From positions 1 to 52,447 of the forward strand of contig CADCHW010000002.1 of the NCBI GenBank assembly GCA_902801245.1: a stretch of 52,447 bases of DNA. The letters run 5' to 3'. The notes below the pieces were generated by a model. The model saw only the letters and a program-made list of their open reading frames with translations. It ran no database searches and was not told the origin of the DNA. Within the stretch, counting starts at the first letter, position 1; the number at the start of each line of letters is the position of its first letter. The stretch comes from an uncultured Ruminococcus sp. GTDB lineage: Bacteria > Bacillota > Clostridia > Oscillospirales > Acutalibacteraceae. The position numbers were made by a program, and so were the translations under genes. Below are positions 1 through 9,822 of the stretch, one piece after another.

Positions 1-2754
1 GATTTAATCAACCGTGCGTACGAGTGGGGTATGCCTGCGATTGCAATTACCGACCACGGTGTCGCACAGGCTTTCCCCGAAGCTATGAACACTCTTAACG
101 CTATACAGTCAAAAGGCGGTAACATCAAAGTCATTTACGGTACTGAAGCTTACTTTGTTGACGATACAAAATCCGAGTTCAGCAAGCCTTACGAGGGAGA
201 GGACGTTATCTGCGAAAACTGTTCAATGATGCCCTTTGAGGAGCTTAAAAAACTTAAAACATATCATCAGATTATTCTTGTGAAAAATCTTACCGGATTG
301 AGAAATCTCTATAAGCTTATTTCTTACGGTCATCTCAACTACTTTTTCAGACGACCTAGAATACCCAAGTCGGTGCTTATGCGTCACAGAGAGGGTCTTC
401 TTTTGGGAAGTGCCTGTGAAATAGGTGAACTTTATCATGCAATTGTTGAGGGTGAAAAATCATACGAAGAGCTAAAAGAAATAGCGTCATTTTACGATTA
501 TCTTGAAATACAGCCATTGGGTAATAATATGTTTATGGTGAGAAATAATACCGTCCAGTCCGTTGACGATATTATCAATTTCAATAAAACTGTTATTAAA
601 CTGGGCGAAGACCTCGGGAAACCTGTCGTTGCAACCTGTGACGTTCATTTCCTTGACCCTCATATGTCCGAGTACCGTAAAATTATTATGCACGGCAAAG
701 GATTTACCGATGCTGACCAGCAAGCTCCGCTTTACCTGAGAACTACTAAGGAAATGCTGAAAGAATTTGAGTATCTGGGCGAGGAAAAGGCATATGAAAT
801 TGTTGTCGAAAATACCAACAAAATCGCCGATATGATTGAACAAATCAAGCCTATTCCCGACGGTAATTTTCCGCCGTTTATCGACGGTGCGGAGGAACAG
901 CTTACCTCGATTACATGGGAGCGTGCTAAAAAAATGTACGGCGACCCACTTCCCGAAATAGTTAAAGCAAGACTTGACCGTGAATTGGGTTCAATCACAA
1001 AGCATGGATTCTCGGTTCTTTATATGACTGCTCAAAAGCTTGTTGCGGATTCCGAAGCACACGGTTATTTGGTGGGTTCACGAGGTTCGGTAGGTTCGTC
1101 GTTCGTTGCAACGATGTCAGGTATATCGGAGGTTAATCCGCTGTGTCCGCATTATATCTGTCCGAATCCCGAGTGCAAGAACAGCGAGTTTATCACCGAC
1201 GGCAGCTACGGTTCGGGTTTTGACCTGCCTGCAAAGGACTGTCCGAAGTGCGGAACTCCGTATCACCGTGACGGTCACGAAATTCCGTTTGAAACGTTCC
1301 TCGGCTTTGACGGCGATAAAGTTCCTGATATCGACCTTAACTTCTCGGGTGAGTATCAATCACATTCACACCGATATACGGAGGTTCTCTTCGGTAAGGA
1401 AAACGTGTTCAAAGCCGGTACGATTGCGACTGTCGCAGATAAAACGGCTCTCGGCTATGTGAAAAAATTCGCAGAAGAAAAGGGCAAAGTTTTCCACAAA
1501 GCGGAGGAGCAAAGACTTGCCGCAGGCTGTACCGGAATTAAGCGAACTACGGGTCAGCACCCCGGCGGAATGGTTGTTGTGCCGAGGGGTATGAGCGTTT
1601 TTGATTTCTGTCCGATTCAGCACCCTGCAAACGATATGAAATCCGACAACATCACAACGCATTTCGACTTCCATTCCATTCACGATACAATTTGTAAACT
1701 TGACGAACTCGGTCACGATGTTCCCACAATTTACCATTATCTGGAAGAGTTTACGGGAATCAGCGTTATGGACGTTTCAATGAGTGACGAAAAAGTTATG
1801 TCGCTGTTCACCTCAACAGAGGCTCTCGGAGTTAAACCCGAGGATATCGATTCTCAGACAGGTACGTTCTCTCTGCCCGAATCGGGTACAAGTTTTGTTC
1901 GTCAAATGCTTGTCGAATCGCAGCCAAAAACATTCTCCGACTTGCTCCAGATTTCGGGACTTTCTCACGGTACGGACGTTTGGATTGGCAATGCCGCCGA
2001 CCTCATTAAAAACGGCACGTGTACAATTTCGGAGGTTATCGGTACTCGTGACAGCATTATGACGTACTTGCTCCATAAGGGACTTGAACCAAAAATGGCT
2101 TTTAAAATTATGGAGATTGTACGTAAGGGCAAGGCGACAAAATTGCTCACGGAAGAACATATCAACGCAATGAAAGAACATAACGTACCTCAATGGTACA
2201 TTGATTCCTGCATGAAAATCAAATATATGTTCCCGAAAGCTCATGCAGCCGCTTATATGATTTCAACGCTTCGGCTGGGTTGGTATAAGGTTCATAAACC
2301 GTTGGCGTATTATGCCGCATATTTTACGGTTCGTGGAGAAAGTTTTGATGCCGAATCCGCACTTGCCGGCAAGGAAGCCGTTATGGAGAAAATAAGGGAT
2401 ATCAACAATAAAGGCAATTCCGCTACTGCAAAGGAAAAAACAGACCTAGCAACCTTGCAGATTGTGAACGAAATGCTCGCAAGGGGCATTAAGGTTCTGC
2501 CGATTAACATTTATAAATCGGAAGCAAAGAAATTCCTGATTGAGGACGGTGCTTTAAGACTTCCTTATTCATCAATGCCCGGAGTGGGTGAGGCTGCTGC
2601 CGAAAGTTTGGTAGAGGTTGCAAAAACAGGCGATTTCCTTTCCATTGAGGATATTCAGGCAAAATCTAAGGTTTCAAAGACGGTTATCGAAATGCTTAAG
2701 GGTGTAGGTGCATTCGGAGATTTGCCCGAATCAAATCAGATGTCGTTGTTCTGA
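1..2754 (+). CDS. polC: DNA polymerase III alpha subunit, PolC type (5' end outside window)
   Basis: Replicative DNA polymerase of low-GC Gram-positives. The frame is open from base 1, so the N-terminus lies upstream; 917 residues are visible. The fragment opens inside the PHP domain (AIAITDHG near residue 15). Further on come a zinc finger (CPNPEC ... CPKCG, about 384-417) and the palm motif [11 protein letters not shown] with the catalytic aspartates at fragment residues 443 and 445. Then come [10 protein letters not shown], the HFDFHSIHD block, KAHAAAY and a C-terminal helix-hairpin-helix region ending in NQMSLF, as in Bacillus PolC. Oddity: in Bacillus PolC the DEDDh exonuclease is inserted in the PHP domain after the YG.EA block. 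Here only about 37 residues separate [10 protein letters not shown] from the [13 protein letters not shown] block, so the exonuclease is not at its usual place. It could be N-terminal, outside the window, or absent. Identity is certain; the proofreading status is not. Confidence 0.97.
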   Translation, partial: DLINRAYEWGMPAIAITDHGVAQAFPEAMNTLNAIQSKGGNIKVIYGTEAYFVDDTKSEFSKPYEGEDVICENCSMMPFEELKKLKTYHQIILVKNLTGLRNLYKLISYGHLNYFFRRPRIPKSVLMRHREGLLLGSACEIGELYHAIVEGEKSYEELKEIASFYDYLEIQPLGNNMFMVRNNTVQSVDDIINFNKTVIKLGEDLGKPVVATCDVHFLDPHMSEYRKIIMHGKGFTDADQQAPLYLRTTKEMLKEFEYLGEEKAYEIVVENTNKIADMIEQIKPIPDGNFPPFIDGAEEQLTSITWERAKKMYGDPLPEIVKARLDRELGSITKHGFSVLYMTAQKLVADSEAHGYLVGSRGSVGSSFVATMSGISEVNPLCPHYICPNPECKNSEFITDGSYGSGFDLPAKDCPKCGTPYHRDGHEIPFETFLGFDGDKVPDIDLNFSGEYQSHSHRYTEVLFGKENVFKAGTIATVADKTALGYVKKFAEEKGKVFHKAEEQRLAAGCTGIKRTTGQHPGGMVVVPRGMSVFDFCPIQHPANDMKSDNITTHFDFHSIHDTICKLDELGHDVPTIYHYLEEFTGISVMDVSMSDEKVMSLFTSTEALGVKPEDIDSQTGTFSLPESGTSFVRQMLVESQPKTFSDLLQISGLSHGTDVWIGNAADLIKNGTCTISEVIGTRDSIMTYLLHKGLEPKMAFKIMEIVRKGKATKLLTEEHINAMKEHNVPQWYIDSCMKIKYMFPKAHAAAYMISTLRLGWYKVHKPLAYYAAYFTVRGESFDAESALAGKEAVMEKIRDINNKGNSATAKEKTDLATLQIVNEMLARGIKVLPINIYKSEAKKFLIEDGALRLPYSSMPGVGEAAAESLVEVAKTGDFLSIEDIQAKSKVSKTVIEMLKGVGAFGDLPESNQMSLF

Positions 2755-2831
2755 TATTTGAAAAAAATTTAAAATATTTTAGGATATTTTATTAAGATTT
2801 TACTAAATAAGTATTAAATTTGTTATTTCCC

Positions 2832-2860
2832 TTTACATTTTCCAAAATTTGATTTATTAT
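2832..2860 (+). promoter_or_regulatory. Sigma-A-like promoter of the AI-2E family gene
   Basis: TTTACA at 2832-2837, a 17-base spacer, and TATTAT at 2855-2860, about 50 bases before the start of the next gene and after the polC stop. Fits the vegetative consensus moderately well; no terminator is visible after polC. Confidence 0.5.
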
Positions 2861-2914
2861 ATATTTATATAAGTTTGCAAGCTTGAAGTTAAGATGTGAA
2901 AGGAGGGTTCTCGT

Positions 2915-4246
2915 TTGTCAAAAAATGTATTCAAATCTATTGTGCTGCTTATAACATTTGCAGGTATTGTTGTTTTGCTGCTGACAAGACTTGAATTTAT
3001 AGCTAATGTATTTAAAGATATATTTGCGGTACTGACTCCGTTTTTAGTAGGATTTATTATTGCATACGTGCTGAATATTCCGTATATTTTCTTTATGAAC
3101 AGAGCTTTCAAATTTATGGATAAGCCGCCCGAAGCACGCAATGGCAGGATTGATGAATTTTTTGCCAAGCTGAGAAAACCTCTCTCTTTAATTATGTCGT
3201 ACGCTATTTTGTTTGCCGTGGTAATATTTTTGTTAAGTATTATGGTTCCTCAGATAACTAACAGTATACAGGGTGTAGTTGATAATTTCGGTGTATATTA
3301 TACATCTTTCCAAGGTTGGGTATTTAAAATTGCGGCTAAATTCGGTTTTGAATATGAATTTATGTCGGATATTTTCGCCGATATAAACTCTTTTATCGCT
3401 CAATATACAGTGGGTTTGGGTGAAAACAGCGTTATAGGGCAGGATACAATTTTTTCGGGTGTTACGGATTACCTTTTTCCTCATATTTTTGACTTCACAA
3501 AGAATTTATATAATGTTGTATATAACAGCTTGCTCAGTGTAATCGTTTCTATATATTATTTGGCAAACAAAGAAACTTTGATGAATCAAATTAAAAAGAT
3601 TACTTATTCTGTTGTTCCACAGAAATATTTGGGTAAAGTTTTGCGAATAGTTGATTTATGTAATAATAAAGTAGGTAAATTCCTTTACGGTAAAATAATC
3701 GATTCTACAATTATAGGACTGTTGTGCTTTATTTCAATGAAAATTTGTAACATCGAGTATGCCGTGCTTTTGAGCGTTATTGTGGGAATTACTAACATCA
3801 TTCCGTTTTTCGGTCCTATAATCGGTGCTGTGCCGGGAGTGGTTCTTCTTGTTATGATTGACCCGATTCAGGCTCTTGTTTTCGGTATCATTATAATAAT
3901 TTTGCAGCAGCTTGACGGTAACTTTATCGGTCCGAAAATTCTCGGAAATCAGCTTGGTATCTCGGGTTTTTGGATTATGTTTTCTGTTCTTGTCGGCGGA
4001 GGTCTGTTTGGGTTTATGGGACTTTTGCTGAGTGTGCCGATTTTTGCGGTTATCTATCTTCTTCTGGGCGAAAAAGTTAATGACAGACTTGTTCGTCTTG
4101 GCTATGCGACCGCTCAGACAGTTCGGGTTGACCCTTTGCCAAAGGTTGCGTATGAGGACGGTCATATTATCGCAGATGATTACGAAGAGGACGATATGCT
4201 GTTTGACGAAGAGGACGATGACGAAGAATTTTACGAAGACGAATGA
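2915..4246 (+). CDS. AI-2E family transporter (UPF0118/PerM type membrane protein)
   Basis: Polytopic membrane protein of 443 residues. Family members export or import small molecules or ions (AI-2 for E. coli TqsA, Na+/H+ for some Bacillus members); the substrate here cannot be told. Hydrophobic segments lie near residues 8-25, 35-55, 90-110, and in a C-terminal cluster with the family-like stretch GITNIIPFFGPIIGAVPG at about 291-308. Start is TTG at 2915, chosen because AAAGGAGGG at 2899-2907 is ideally placed and no ATG fits. Oddity: the last 30 residues are a very acidic cytosolic tail (DDYEEDD...FDEEDDDEEFYEDE). The RpiR-type regulator follows after 30 bases, so the two may be co-transcribed. 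Confidence 0.85.
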   Translation: MSKNVFKSIVLLITFAGIVVLLLTRLEFIANVFKDIFAVLTPFLVGFIIAYVLNIPYIFFMNRAFKFMDKPPEARNGRIDEFFAKLRKPLSLIMSYAILFAVVIFLLSIMVPQITNSIQGVVDNFGVYYTSFQGWVFKIAAKFGFEYEFMSDIFADINSFIAQYTVGLGENSVIGQDTIFSGVTDYLFPHIFDFTKNLYNVVYNSLLSVIVSIYYLANKETLMNQIKKITYSVVPQKYLGKVLRIVDLCNNKVGKFLYGKIIDSTIIGLLCFISMKICNIEYAVLLSVIVGITNIIPFFGPIIGAVPGVVLLVMIDPIQALVFGIIIIILQQLDGNFIGPKILGNQLGISGFWIMFSVLVGGGLFGFMGLLLSVPIFAVIYLLLGEKVNDRLVRLGYATAQTVRVDPLPKVAYEDGHIIADDYEEDDMLFDEEDDDEEFYEDE

Positions 4247-4276
4247 CAGATAATAACTTATGGTATCGAGGTTGAT

Positions 4277-5155
4277 ATGATACAAAATTTATTGGACAGA
4301 ATAGATTCCGCACTGGGCGGACTTTCAAAAAGGCAGAAATTGATTGCCGAATATATAATTGACCATTATGACAAAGCCGCTTATATGACGGCTTCAAAGC
4401 TCGGCGAAACGGTGGGCGTGAGTGAATCCACCGTGGTGAGATTTGCTAGCGAAATAGGCTATGACGGCTATCCGGAGCTTCAGAAAGCTATGCAGGAAAT
4501 GATTAGAGATAAGTTGACCTCCGTACAAAGAATTGATGTCGCTTCCGACAGAATTGATTACGGTGATGTCCTTTCAAGCGTTCTGAACCAAGATATTAAG
4601 CTTATCAAAAAGACTATGGAGGAAAACAACAGCGATTCCTTTGTGCGTGCCGTTGACTCAATTGTGAATGCGAGAACGATTTACATTTTTGCGGTGAAAA
4701 GTTCATTTGCACTTGCAAGGTTTTTAGGTTACTACTTTGAGCTTATTTTCGGCAACGTAAAAATTATTGAAACTACAAGCAAAACTCAAATGTATGAGCA
4801 ATTGTTCAGGATTGATAAACAAGATGTTATGATTGGCATAAGCTTTCCGAGATATTCGTCTTCCACTATGGAAGCGATGCAGTTTGCTTCACAGCAGGGG
4901 GCATATGTGATTGCAATAACCGACAGTATGACTTCGCCTGTTACAAATATTTCGGACTGTGTTTTGATTGCTAAAAGTGATATGGCATCTGTGGTTGATT
5001 CGCTTGTCGCACCGCTCAGTCTGATTAACGCTCTTATTGTTGCAACCGTCGAACAGAAGCGTGACGAGGTTACCCAGACTTTCAAGCAGCTTGAAAGTAT
5101 CTGGGACAGATACGATTTATATATTAAAAACGGAGAGATAAAAGCCGATGAATAA
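4277..5155 (+). CDS. MurR/RpiR family transcriptional regulator
   Basis: DNA-binding regulator of 292 residues. The N-terminal helix-turn-helix covers about residues 1-77 (SKRQKLIAEYIIDHYDKAAYMTASKLGETVGVSESTVVRF, quoted in parts: TASKLGETVGVSESTVVRFA). A SIS sugar-phosphate-binding domain covers about 120-260 (IYIFAVKSSFALARFLGYY ... VMIGISFPRYSSSTMEAMQF). Family members usually sense phosphosugars and control sugar or amino-sugar genes, but no sugar gene adjoins, so the target is unknown. ATG at 4277 has only a weak GAGGT just upstream. The end overlaps the next gene by 8 bases, which implies translational coupling. Confidence 0.88.
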   Translation: MIQNLLDRIDSALGGLSKRQKLIAEYIIDHYDKAAYMTASKLGETVGVSESTVVRFASEIGYDGYPELQKAMQEMIRDKLTSVQRIDVASDRIDYGDVLSSVLNQDIKLIKKTMEENNSDSFVRAVDSIVNARTIYIFAVKSSFALARFLGYYFELIFGNVKIIETTSKTQMYEQLFRIDKQDVMIGISFPRYSSSTMEAMQFASQQGAYVIAITDSMTSPVTNISDCVLIAKSDMASVVDSLVAPLSLINALIVATVEQKRDEVTQTFKQLESIWDRYDLYIKNGEIKADE

Positions 5156-6392
5156 TAACAAAACTGTAATAGTTGTAGGTGCAGGTGCGTCAGGGTGTAT
5201 GGCTGCGATAACAGCAGCTAAAAGAGGTATGAATGTTACACTCTTTGACAGAAACCCCAAGATTGGCAGGAAAATTTTAATCACCGGCAAAGGTCGCTGT
5301 AATGTTACAAATAATTGCGACCGTGATACATTTATGTCTTCAATTCCTACAAACAGTCGTTTTTTATACAGTGCGTTCGCAGCTTTTACACCGCAGGATA
5401 CAATGGTTTTCTTTGAGGAAAACGGTGTTCCGCTTAAAACCGAGCGTGGCAACAGGGTCTTTCCGCAGTCGGATAAATCTATGGATATTATCGACGCACT
5501 TTTTAAATTGATAAGAAATCTTCACATAAGATTGATAAACGAAAATGTCACAGATTTAGTTATTGAAAATCAAAAGTTACTCGGTGTAAAAACCGATAAC
5601 AAAGAATACCGTGCTGATTCCGTGGTGATAGCCTGCGGCGGCTGTTCATATCCGCAGACAGGTTCGGACGGTTACGGTTATACGCTTGCAAAACAGGCAG
5701 GACATACGATAGTTGAGCCTGTGCCGTCGCTTGTTCCGATAGTTGTGAATGAAAAGTGGTGCAGTGAGCTTCAAGGTTTGTCACTGAAAAATGTTTCCTT
5801 AAAGGTTAAAAATAATAAAAATAAAGAAATATTCTCGGATTTTGGCGAGATGATTTTCACACATTTTGGTATTTCGGGTCCTATAGTACTCAGTGCAAGC
5901 TCACATATGAATCTGAAAAAATGCACGGAGTATACCCTTACAATAGATTTGAAGCCTGCCTTGACCGAAGAACAGCTTGACAAGCGTATTCAAAAGGATT
6001 TTGAAAAATATATTAATAAAGATATTATCAATTCATTGGGAGATTTGCTGCCGAAAAAGCTTATTCCCGTTACAGTTAAGCTTGCGGAGATAGAACCGCA
6101 CAAAAAGTGCAACGAAATCACAAAAACGGAACGCAGAAAGCTGCTTACAGTGATTAAAAATTTGACGCTCACGTTTAAAGAATTTCGACCGATAGCCGAA
6201 GCAATTGTTACTTCGGGCGGAGTTAAGGTTAAGGAAATTGACCCTAAGACTATGCAGTCAAAACTTCTGGAAAATTTATATTTTTCGGGAGAAGTAATTG
6301 ATGTAGATGCATATACAGGCGGCTTTAATTTGCAGATAGCTTTTTCTACGGGTTATCTTGCCGGAAAATCAATATACCCGACCCCAAATTAA
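5148..6392 (+). CDS. HI0933-family NAD(P)/FAD-dependent oxidoreductase
   Basis: Flavoprotein of 414 residues, from the family also called aminoacetone oxidase-like or BaiN-like; the physiological substrate is unsettled. Visible motifs are the FAD-binding VVGAGASGCMAA at 8-19, the family signature TGKGRCNVTN at about 46-55, FGISGP in the middle and the C-terminal block SGEVIDVDAYTGGFNLQIA. Length is normal for the family. It starts inside the 3' end of the regulator gene, and cmk follows after a palindromic element. The stop codon (6390-6392) sits inside that element, so the last residues YPTPN are encoded by its left arm. Confidence 0.88.
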   Translation: MNNNKTVIVVGAGASGCMAAITAAKRGMNVTLFDRNPKIGRKILITGKGRCNVTNNCDRDTFMSSIPTNSRFLYSAFAAFTPQDTMVFFEENGVPLKTERGNRVFPQSDKSMDIIDALFKLIRNLHIRLINENVTDLVIENQKLLGVKTDNKEYRADSVVIACGGCSYPQTGSDGYGYTLAKQAGHTIVEPVPSLVPIVVNEKWCSELQGLSLKNVSLKVKNNKNKEIFSDFGEMIFTHFGISGPIVLSASSHMNLKKCTEYTLTIDLKPALTEEQLDKRIQKDFEKYINKDIINSLGDLLPKKLIPVTVKLAEIEPHKKCNEITKTERRKLLTVIKNLTLTFKEFRPIAEAIVTSGGVKVKEIDPKTMQSKLLENLYFSGEVIDVDAYTGGFNLQIAFSTGYLAGKSIYPTPN

Positions 6393-6452
6393 TTTTAATA
6401 ATAAAGTATTGGTCGGGTACGTGAAGAAGAATTAAAAAAAGCTCCTTCACGT
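6376..6452 (+). repeat. Element B copy 1
   Basis: Nested palindrome at the end of the flavoprotein gene. ACCCGACC (6376-6383) pairs with GGTCGGGT (6411-6418), and ACGTGAAG (6419-6426) pairs with CTTCACGT (6445-6452). The same TCGGGTACGTGAAG ... CTTCACGT core recurs near 14760-14900, 25543, 26594 and 45211. It lies just before the ribosome site of cmk. Confidence 0.75.
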
Positions 6453-6478
6453 GTTAGGAAAAAAATAGAGGTGATATT

Positions 6479-7141
6479 ATGATATCGGTAGCTATAGACG
6501 GTCCGTCAGGTGCGGGCAAGAGTTCGATTTCAAAAACGGTTGCCAAAAAGCTCGGCTTTATTCACGTTGATACCGGTGCTTTATACCGTGCTTTGGCATA
6601 TACTTTTATAAAAAACGGCATAAATTTAGGTGACGAAATTTCGATTGAAAATTTGTTAAAAACGACGAATGTGAAAATTAAGCACATTAACGGAGTTCAA
6701 TCCGTCTTCGTAAATGATGAAAATATTACCGGTTCTATTCGCACGGAAGAGGTATCAATGGGAGCTTCAAACATCTCGAAAATGCCGATTATACGCAGTT
6801 TTTTGCTGGGTTTGCAAAGACAAATCGCCGCTGAAAACAACGTTATTATGGACGGCAGAGATATAGGTACTGTAGTTCTTCCAAATGCAGATGTTAAGAT
6901 ATTTTTGACGGCTTCTCCCCAAAAAAGAGCCGAAAGAAGATATAAAGAATTACTTGAAAAAAATGAAAATATAGTGTATAATGATATAATAGAGGATATA
7001 ATCAAAAGGGATTATCAGGACGAGCATCGTGAGATTGCTCCGCTTAAACCGGCAGAGGATTCTGTGCTGGTGGATACTTCTGATTTGAACTTTGATGAAT
7101 CCGTTCAAAAAATTACGGAAGTGATTGAGGCGAAGATATGA
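6479..7141 (+). CDS. cmk: Cytidylate kinase
   Basis: Phosphorylates CMP and dCMP to the diphosphates using ATP. 220 residues, normal for the short bacterial form. The P-loop GPSGAGKSS is at residues 8-16. DTGALYRA and the DGRDIGTVVLPNADVKIFLTA block (residues about 124-144, CMP-binding) are typical. ATG at 6479 is preceded by AGAGGTGAT. The stop overlaps plsC by ATGA. The order HI0933 protein, cmk, plsC, ispH-S1 is a common clostridial arrangement. Confidence 0.96.
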   Translation: MISVAIDGPSGAGKSSISKTVAKKLGFIHVDTGALYRALAYTFIKNGINLGDEISIENLLKTTNVKIKHINGVQSVFVNDENITGSIRTEEVSMGASNISKMPIIRSFLLGLQRQIAAENNVIMDGRDIGTVVLPNADVKIFLTASPQKRAERRYKELLEKNENIVYNDIIEDIIKRDYQDEHREIAPLKPAEDSVLVDTSDLNFDESVQKITEVIEAKI

Positions 7142-7770
7142 AAAAGAAACCTGTCACGTATCATATTATAAAGACATTGGGTTCGGTTTTTCTGAAAATT
7201 TTTTATCCTTATGAGGTTGAAAACGGATGTTCCCTGCCCGAGGACGAAGGTATGATTGTGTGCAGTAATCACATTTCCAATCTCGACCCTGTTTTGATTA
7301 ACGCAACTCAAAATCGTCTGCTGCATTTTATGGCTAAAAAAGAGCTTTTCAAAAATAAGCTTTTTGCAGCTATAATCAGAAATTGTGGTGCGTTCCCTGT
7401 TGACAGAGGTCATGACGGCGGTAAAGCTGTCGGAACAGCGGAGGAGCTTTTAAATGATGAGAACTGTTTGGGTATTTTTATCGAGGGTACACGTTCAAAA
7501 ACGGGAAATCTCGGTAAGCCTCATTCCGGTGCACTTCGTATAGCTTTTGCAACAAAAAAGCCGATTGTGCCATGTTGTATTACATGTAAATCGGTGTTTG
7601 TGAAACCGTTTAAAAAGATAAAAATTTCTTACGGCAAGCCGCTTACCTGTGAAGACCTCGGTTTGGTTGAGGGTAATATAAAGGAGTATCGTGCTGCCGG
7701 AGAAATTGTAATGGGGAAAATTGCCGAGCTTCGTGCAAAGCATACGGCAGAATTTGAAGGTAAGAGTTGA
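7138..7770 (+). CDS. plsC: 1-acyl-sn-glycerol-3-phosphate acyltransferase (PlsC family)
   Basis: Membrane-associated acyltransferase that adds the second acyl chain to make phosphatidic acid. 210 residues. The catalytic HxxxxD motif is NHISNLD (H45 to D50); the substrate-binding block FIEGTRSKTG is at about 114-123, followed by PIVPCCI. The hydrophobic N-terminal segment is short. ATG overlaps the cmk stop (ATGA), indicating coupled translation. Confidence 0.93.
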   Translation: MKKKPVTYHIIKTLGSVFLKIFYPYEVENGCSLPEDEGMIVCSNHISNLDPVLINATQNRLLHFMAKKELFKNKLFAAIIRNCGAFPVDRGHDGGKAVGTAEELLNDENCLGIFIEGTRSKTGNLGKPHSGALRIAFATKKPIVPCCITCKSVFVKPFKKIKISYGKPLTCEDLGLVEGNIKEYRAAGEIVMGKIAELRAKHTAEFEGKS

Positions 7771-7776
7771 TTTTAA

Positions 7777-9735
7777 ATGGAAATAAGAGTTGCGGAAAGT
7801 GCAGGATTTTGTTTTGGTGTTAATCGTGCCGTGGATATGGTTAATGACCTTGTTGACTCCGGAAAGGCAGTCAGCACCCTCGGACCGATAATACATAATA
7901 CGCAGGTTGTAAACGAACTTGCGGAAAAAGGCGTTACTGTCGTAAACGAGCCTGTTGAAGCTTCAAAAGACAGAACGCTTGTAATTCGCTCTCACGGTGT
8001 GAGCCGTGATGTGTACAATTTTCTTCAAAAAGAAAATATAAACTATGTTGATGCCACGTGTCCGTTTGTTACGAAAATTCATAAGATAGTTTCAAAACAA
8101 TCGGAAGAGGGTAAAACCATTTTGATTGCCGGCAACAGTGAACACCCCGAAATTAAAGGCATTATGGGACATTGTAACGGCAAGGTTTATACCTTTCAGA
8201 ACGAACAGGAGTTAATGGCATTGACAGAAAAATTTCCCGAATTGCAAAATGAGGAAGTTTGTGTTGTTGCTCAAACTACTTTTGATATTCAGGAATGGAA
8301 AAAATGTTTAAAAATTTTGGAAAAAGTATGTACAAAGTCGAATTTTTTTGATACAATATGTAATGCGACCTCACAAAGACAAATTGATGCGTATGAGTTG
8401 GCAAATACATCTGATTTAATGATTGTAATTGGTGGACATCACAGTTCCAATACGAACAAGCTGTATAAAATATGCAGTAAGTTTTGTGAAAGAACTTATC
8501 TGATTGAAACTGCTGCCGAGCTTGAGCACATTTCTTTCCGGGAGGACGATAAAATAGGCATTACTGCCGGGGCATCAACACCGGCAAGTATAATTAAGGA
8601 GGTACTGGATAGAATGAGTGTTAAATCCGGTGAAGTAGTTGAAAACGCAGCAGAGCAGAACTTTGAGGAAATGTTGGAAGAGTCCCTCAAAAATTTAAAT
8701 ACAAACGATAGGGTACACGGTGTTGTTGTAAGCATTGAGCCTAATGCCGTTTATGTTGACCTTGACAGAAAGCAGACAGGTTACATTCCTGCCGCTGAAC
8801 TCTCCAACGACCCCAATGCTAAACCAGAAGATGTTGTTAAGATTGGTGACGAGCTTGAGCTTCTCATTATGCGTACCAATGACCAAGAGGGTATGATTAT
8901 GCTCTCCAAGAAGCGTGTGGACGCAACTAAGGGTTGGGACGTTTTCGAGAAGGCTCTTGAGAACGAAGAGGTTCTCACAGGTACAGTTACAGAGGTTGTT
9001 AAGGGCGGCGTAATCGCTGTTTCCAACGCAATCAGAGTATTTATCCCTGCATCTCAGGCAACAGCAACAAGAGGCGAGTCTTTGGAGAACTTGCTTAAGA
9101 AAGACGTTGAGTTCCGTCTTTTGGAAATCAACAAGCAGAGAAGAAGAGCTGTAGGCTCAATCCGTTCCGTTCTCAGAGAGAAAGAGAAAGCTGCAAAGGA
9201 AGCATTCTGGAACTCTGTTGAGGTTGGCAAGAAGTATACAGGTACTGTTAAGTCACTTACAAGCTACGGTGCATTTGTTGACATCGGCGGTGTAGACGGT
9301 ATGATTCACATTTCGGAGCTTTCATGGACAAGAATTAAGCACCCGTCAGAGGTTGTAAACGTTGGCGATACAGTTGAGGTTTACGTTAAGGGCATTGATA
9401 CCGAAAAGGGTAACATCTCTCTCGGCTACAGAAAAGACGAGGATAATCCGTGGAACAAGTTCACATCTAACTTTAATGTTGATGACATCATTGATGTTAC
9501 AATCGACGGTATGAGCACATTCGGTGCATTTGCTGTTATCATTCCTGGCGTTAAGGGTCTTATCCACATTTCTCAGATTGCTAACCGCAGAATCGAGAAG
9601 CCGCAGGACGAGCTTAAGGTTGGTCAGGTTGTAAAGGCTAAGATTACAGAAATTGACACCGAGAAGAAGAGAGTTTCTCTTTCTATCAAGGCTTTGCTCA
9701 ATGATGAGCCTGTAGCTGAAGAAGCTGCCGAGTAA
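7777..9735 (+). CDS. ispH: IspH (HMB-PP reductase) fused to ribosomal protein S1 repeats
   Basis: Residues 1-281 are 4-hydroxy-3-methylbut-2-enyl diphosphate reductase, the last MEP-pathway enzyme. The three [4Fe-4S] cysteines are C12 (AGFCFGVN), C95 (DATCPF) and C195 (DTICNAT). H40, H73 and the HPE motif at 123-125 are also present. After a linker come four S1 RNA-binding repeats, at about 311-385, 395-460, 477-545 and 560-637. The third carries the classic GTVKSLTSYGAFVDIGGVDG. This fusion is known in many Clostridia, where it is thought to supply the S1 protein. Codon use shifts toward more frequent C- and G-ending codons after about 8700, as expected if the S1 part is highly translated and has its own history. 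ispE of the same pathway is at 27429-28298. Confidence 0.96.
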   Translation: MEIRVAESAGFCFGVNRAVDMVNDLVDSGKAVSTLGPIIHNTQVVNELAEKGVTVVNEPVEASKDRTLVIRSHGVSRDVYNFLQKENINYVDATCPFVTKIHKIVSKQSEEGKTILIAGNSEHPEIKGIMGHCNGKVYTFQNEQELMALTEKFPELQNEEVCVVAQTTFDIQEWKKCLKILEKVCTKSNFFDTICNATSQRQIDAYELANTSDLMIVIGGHHSSNTNKLYKICSKFCERTYLIETAAELEHISFREDDKIGITAGASTPASIIKEVLDRMSVKSGEVVENAAEQNFEEMLEESLKNLNTNDRVHGVVVSIEPNAVYVDLDRKQTGYIPAAELSNDPNAKPEDVVKIGDELELLIMRTNDQEGMIMLSKKRVDATKGWDVFEKALENEEVLTGTVTEVVKGGVIAVSNAIRVFIPASQATATRGESLENLLKKDVEFRLLEINKQRRRAVGSIRSVLREKEKAAKEAFWNSVEVGKKYTGTVKSLTSYGAFVDIGGVDGMIHISELSWTRIKHPSEVVNVGDTVEVYVKGIDTEKGNISLGYRKDEDNPWNKFTSNFNVDDIIDVTIDGMSTFGAFAVIIPGVKGLIHISQIANRRIEKPQDELKVGQVVKAKITEIDTEKKRVSLSIKALLNDEPVAEEAAE

Positions 9736-9771
9736 TTTTTAACTACGGTAATTAATATTCTTATTATAACG

Positions 9772-9795
9772 GAAGGCATCCGCAAGGGTGCCTTC
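9772..9795 (+). terminator. Stable GNRA-capped hairpin after ispH-S1
   Basis: GAAGGCATCC (9772-9781) pairs with GGGTGCCTTC (9786-9795) around a GCAA loop, with one T-G wobble. No clean T-run follows (TAATAATATAATTTT), so it may be a weak terminator, a processing stem or an mRNA stabiliser. Confidence 0.55.
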
Positions 9796-9822
9796 TAATA
9801 ATATAATTTTACGGAGGTTCTA

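Noticed and set aside
1-2754. polC as a pseudogene because of the missing exonuclease
   Set aside because: The frame is intact and all polymerase motifs are kept, so a domain change is more likely than decay.
3734-4285. 183-codon open frame antisense to the AI-2E family gene
   Set aside because: Low-complexity Asn/Lys-rich translation opposite a clear membrane protein.
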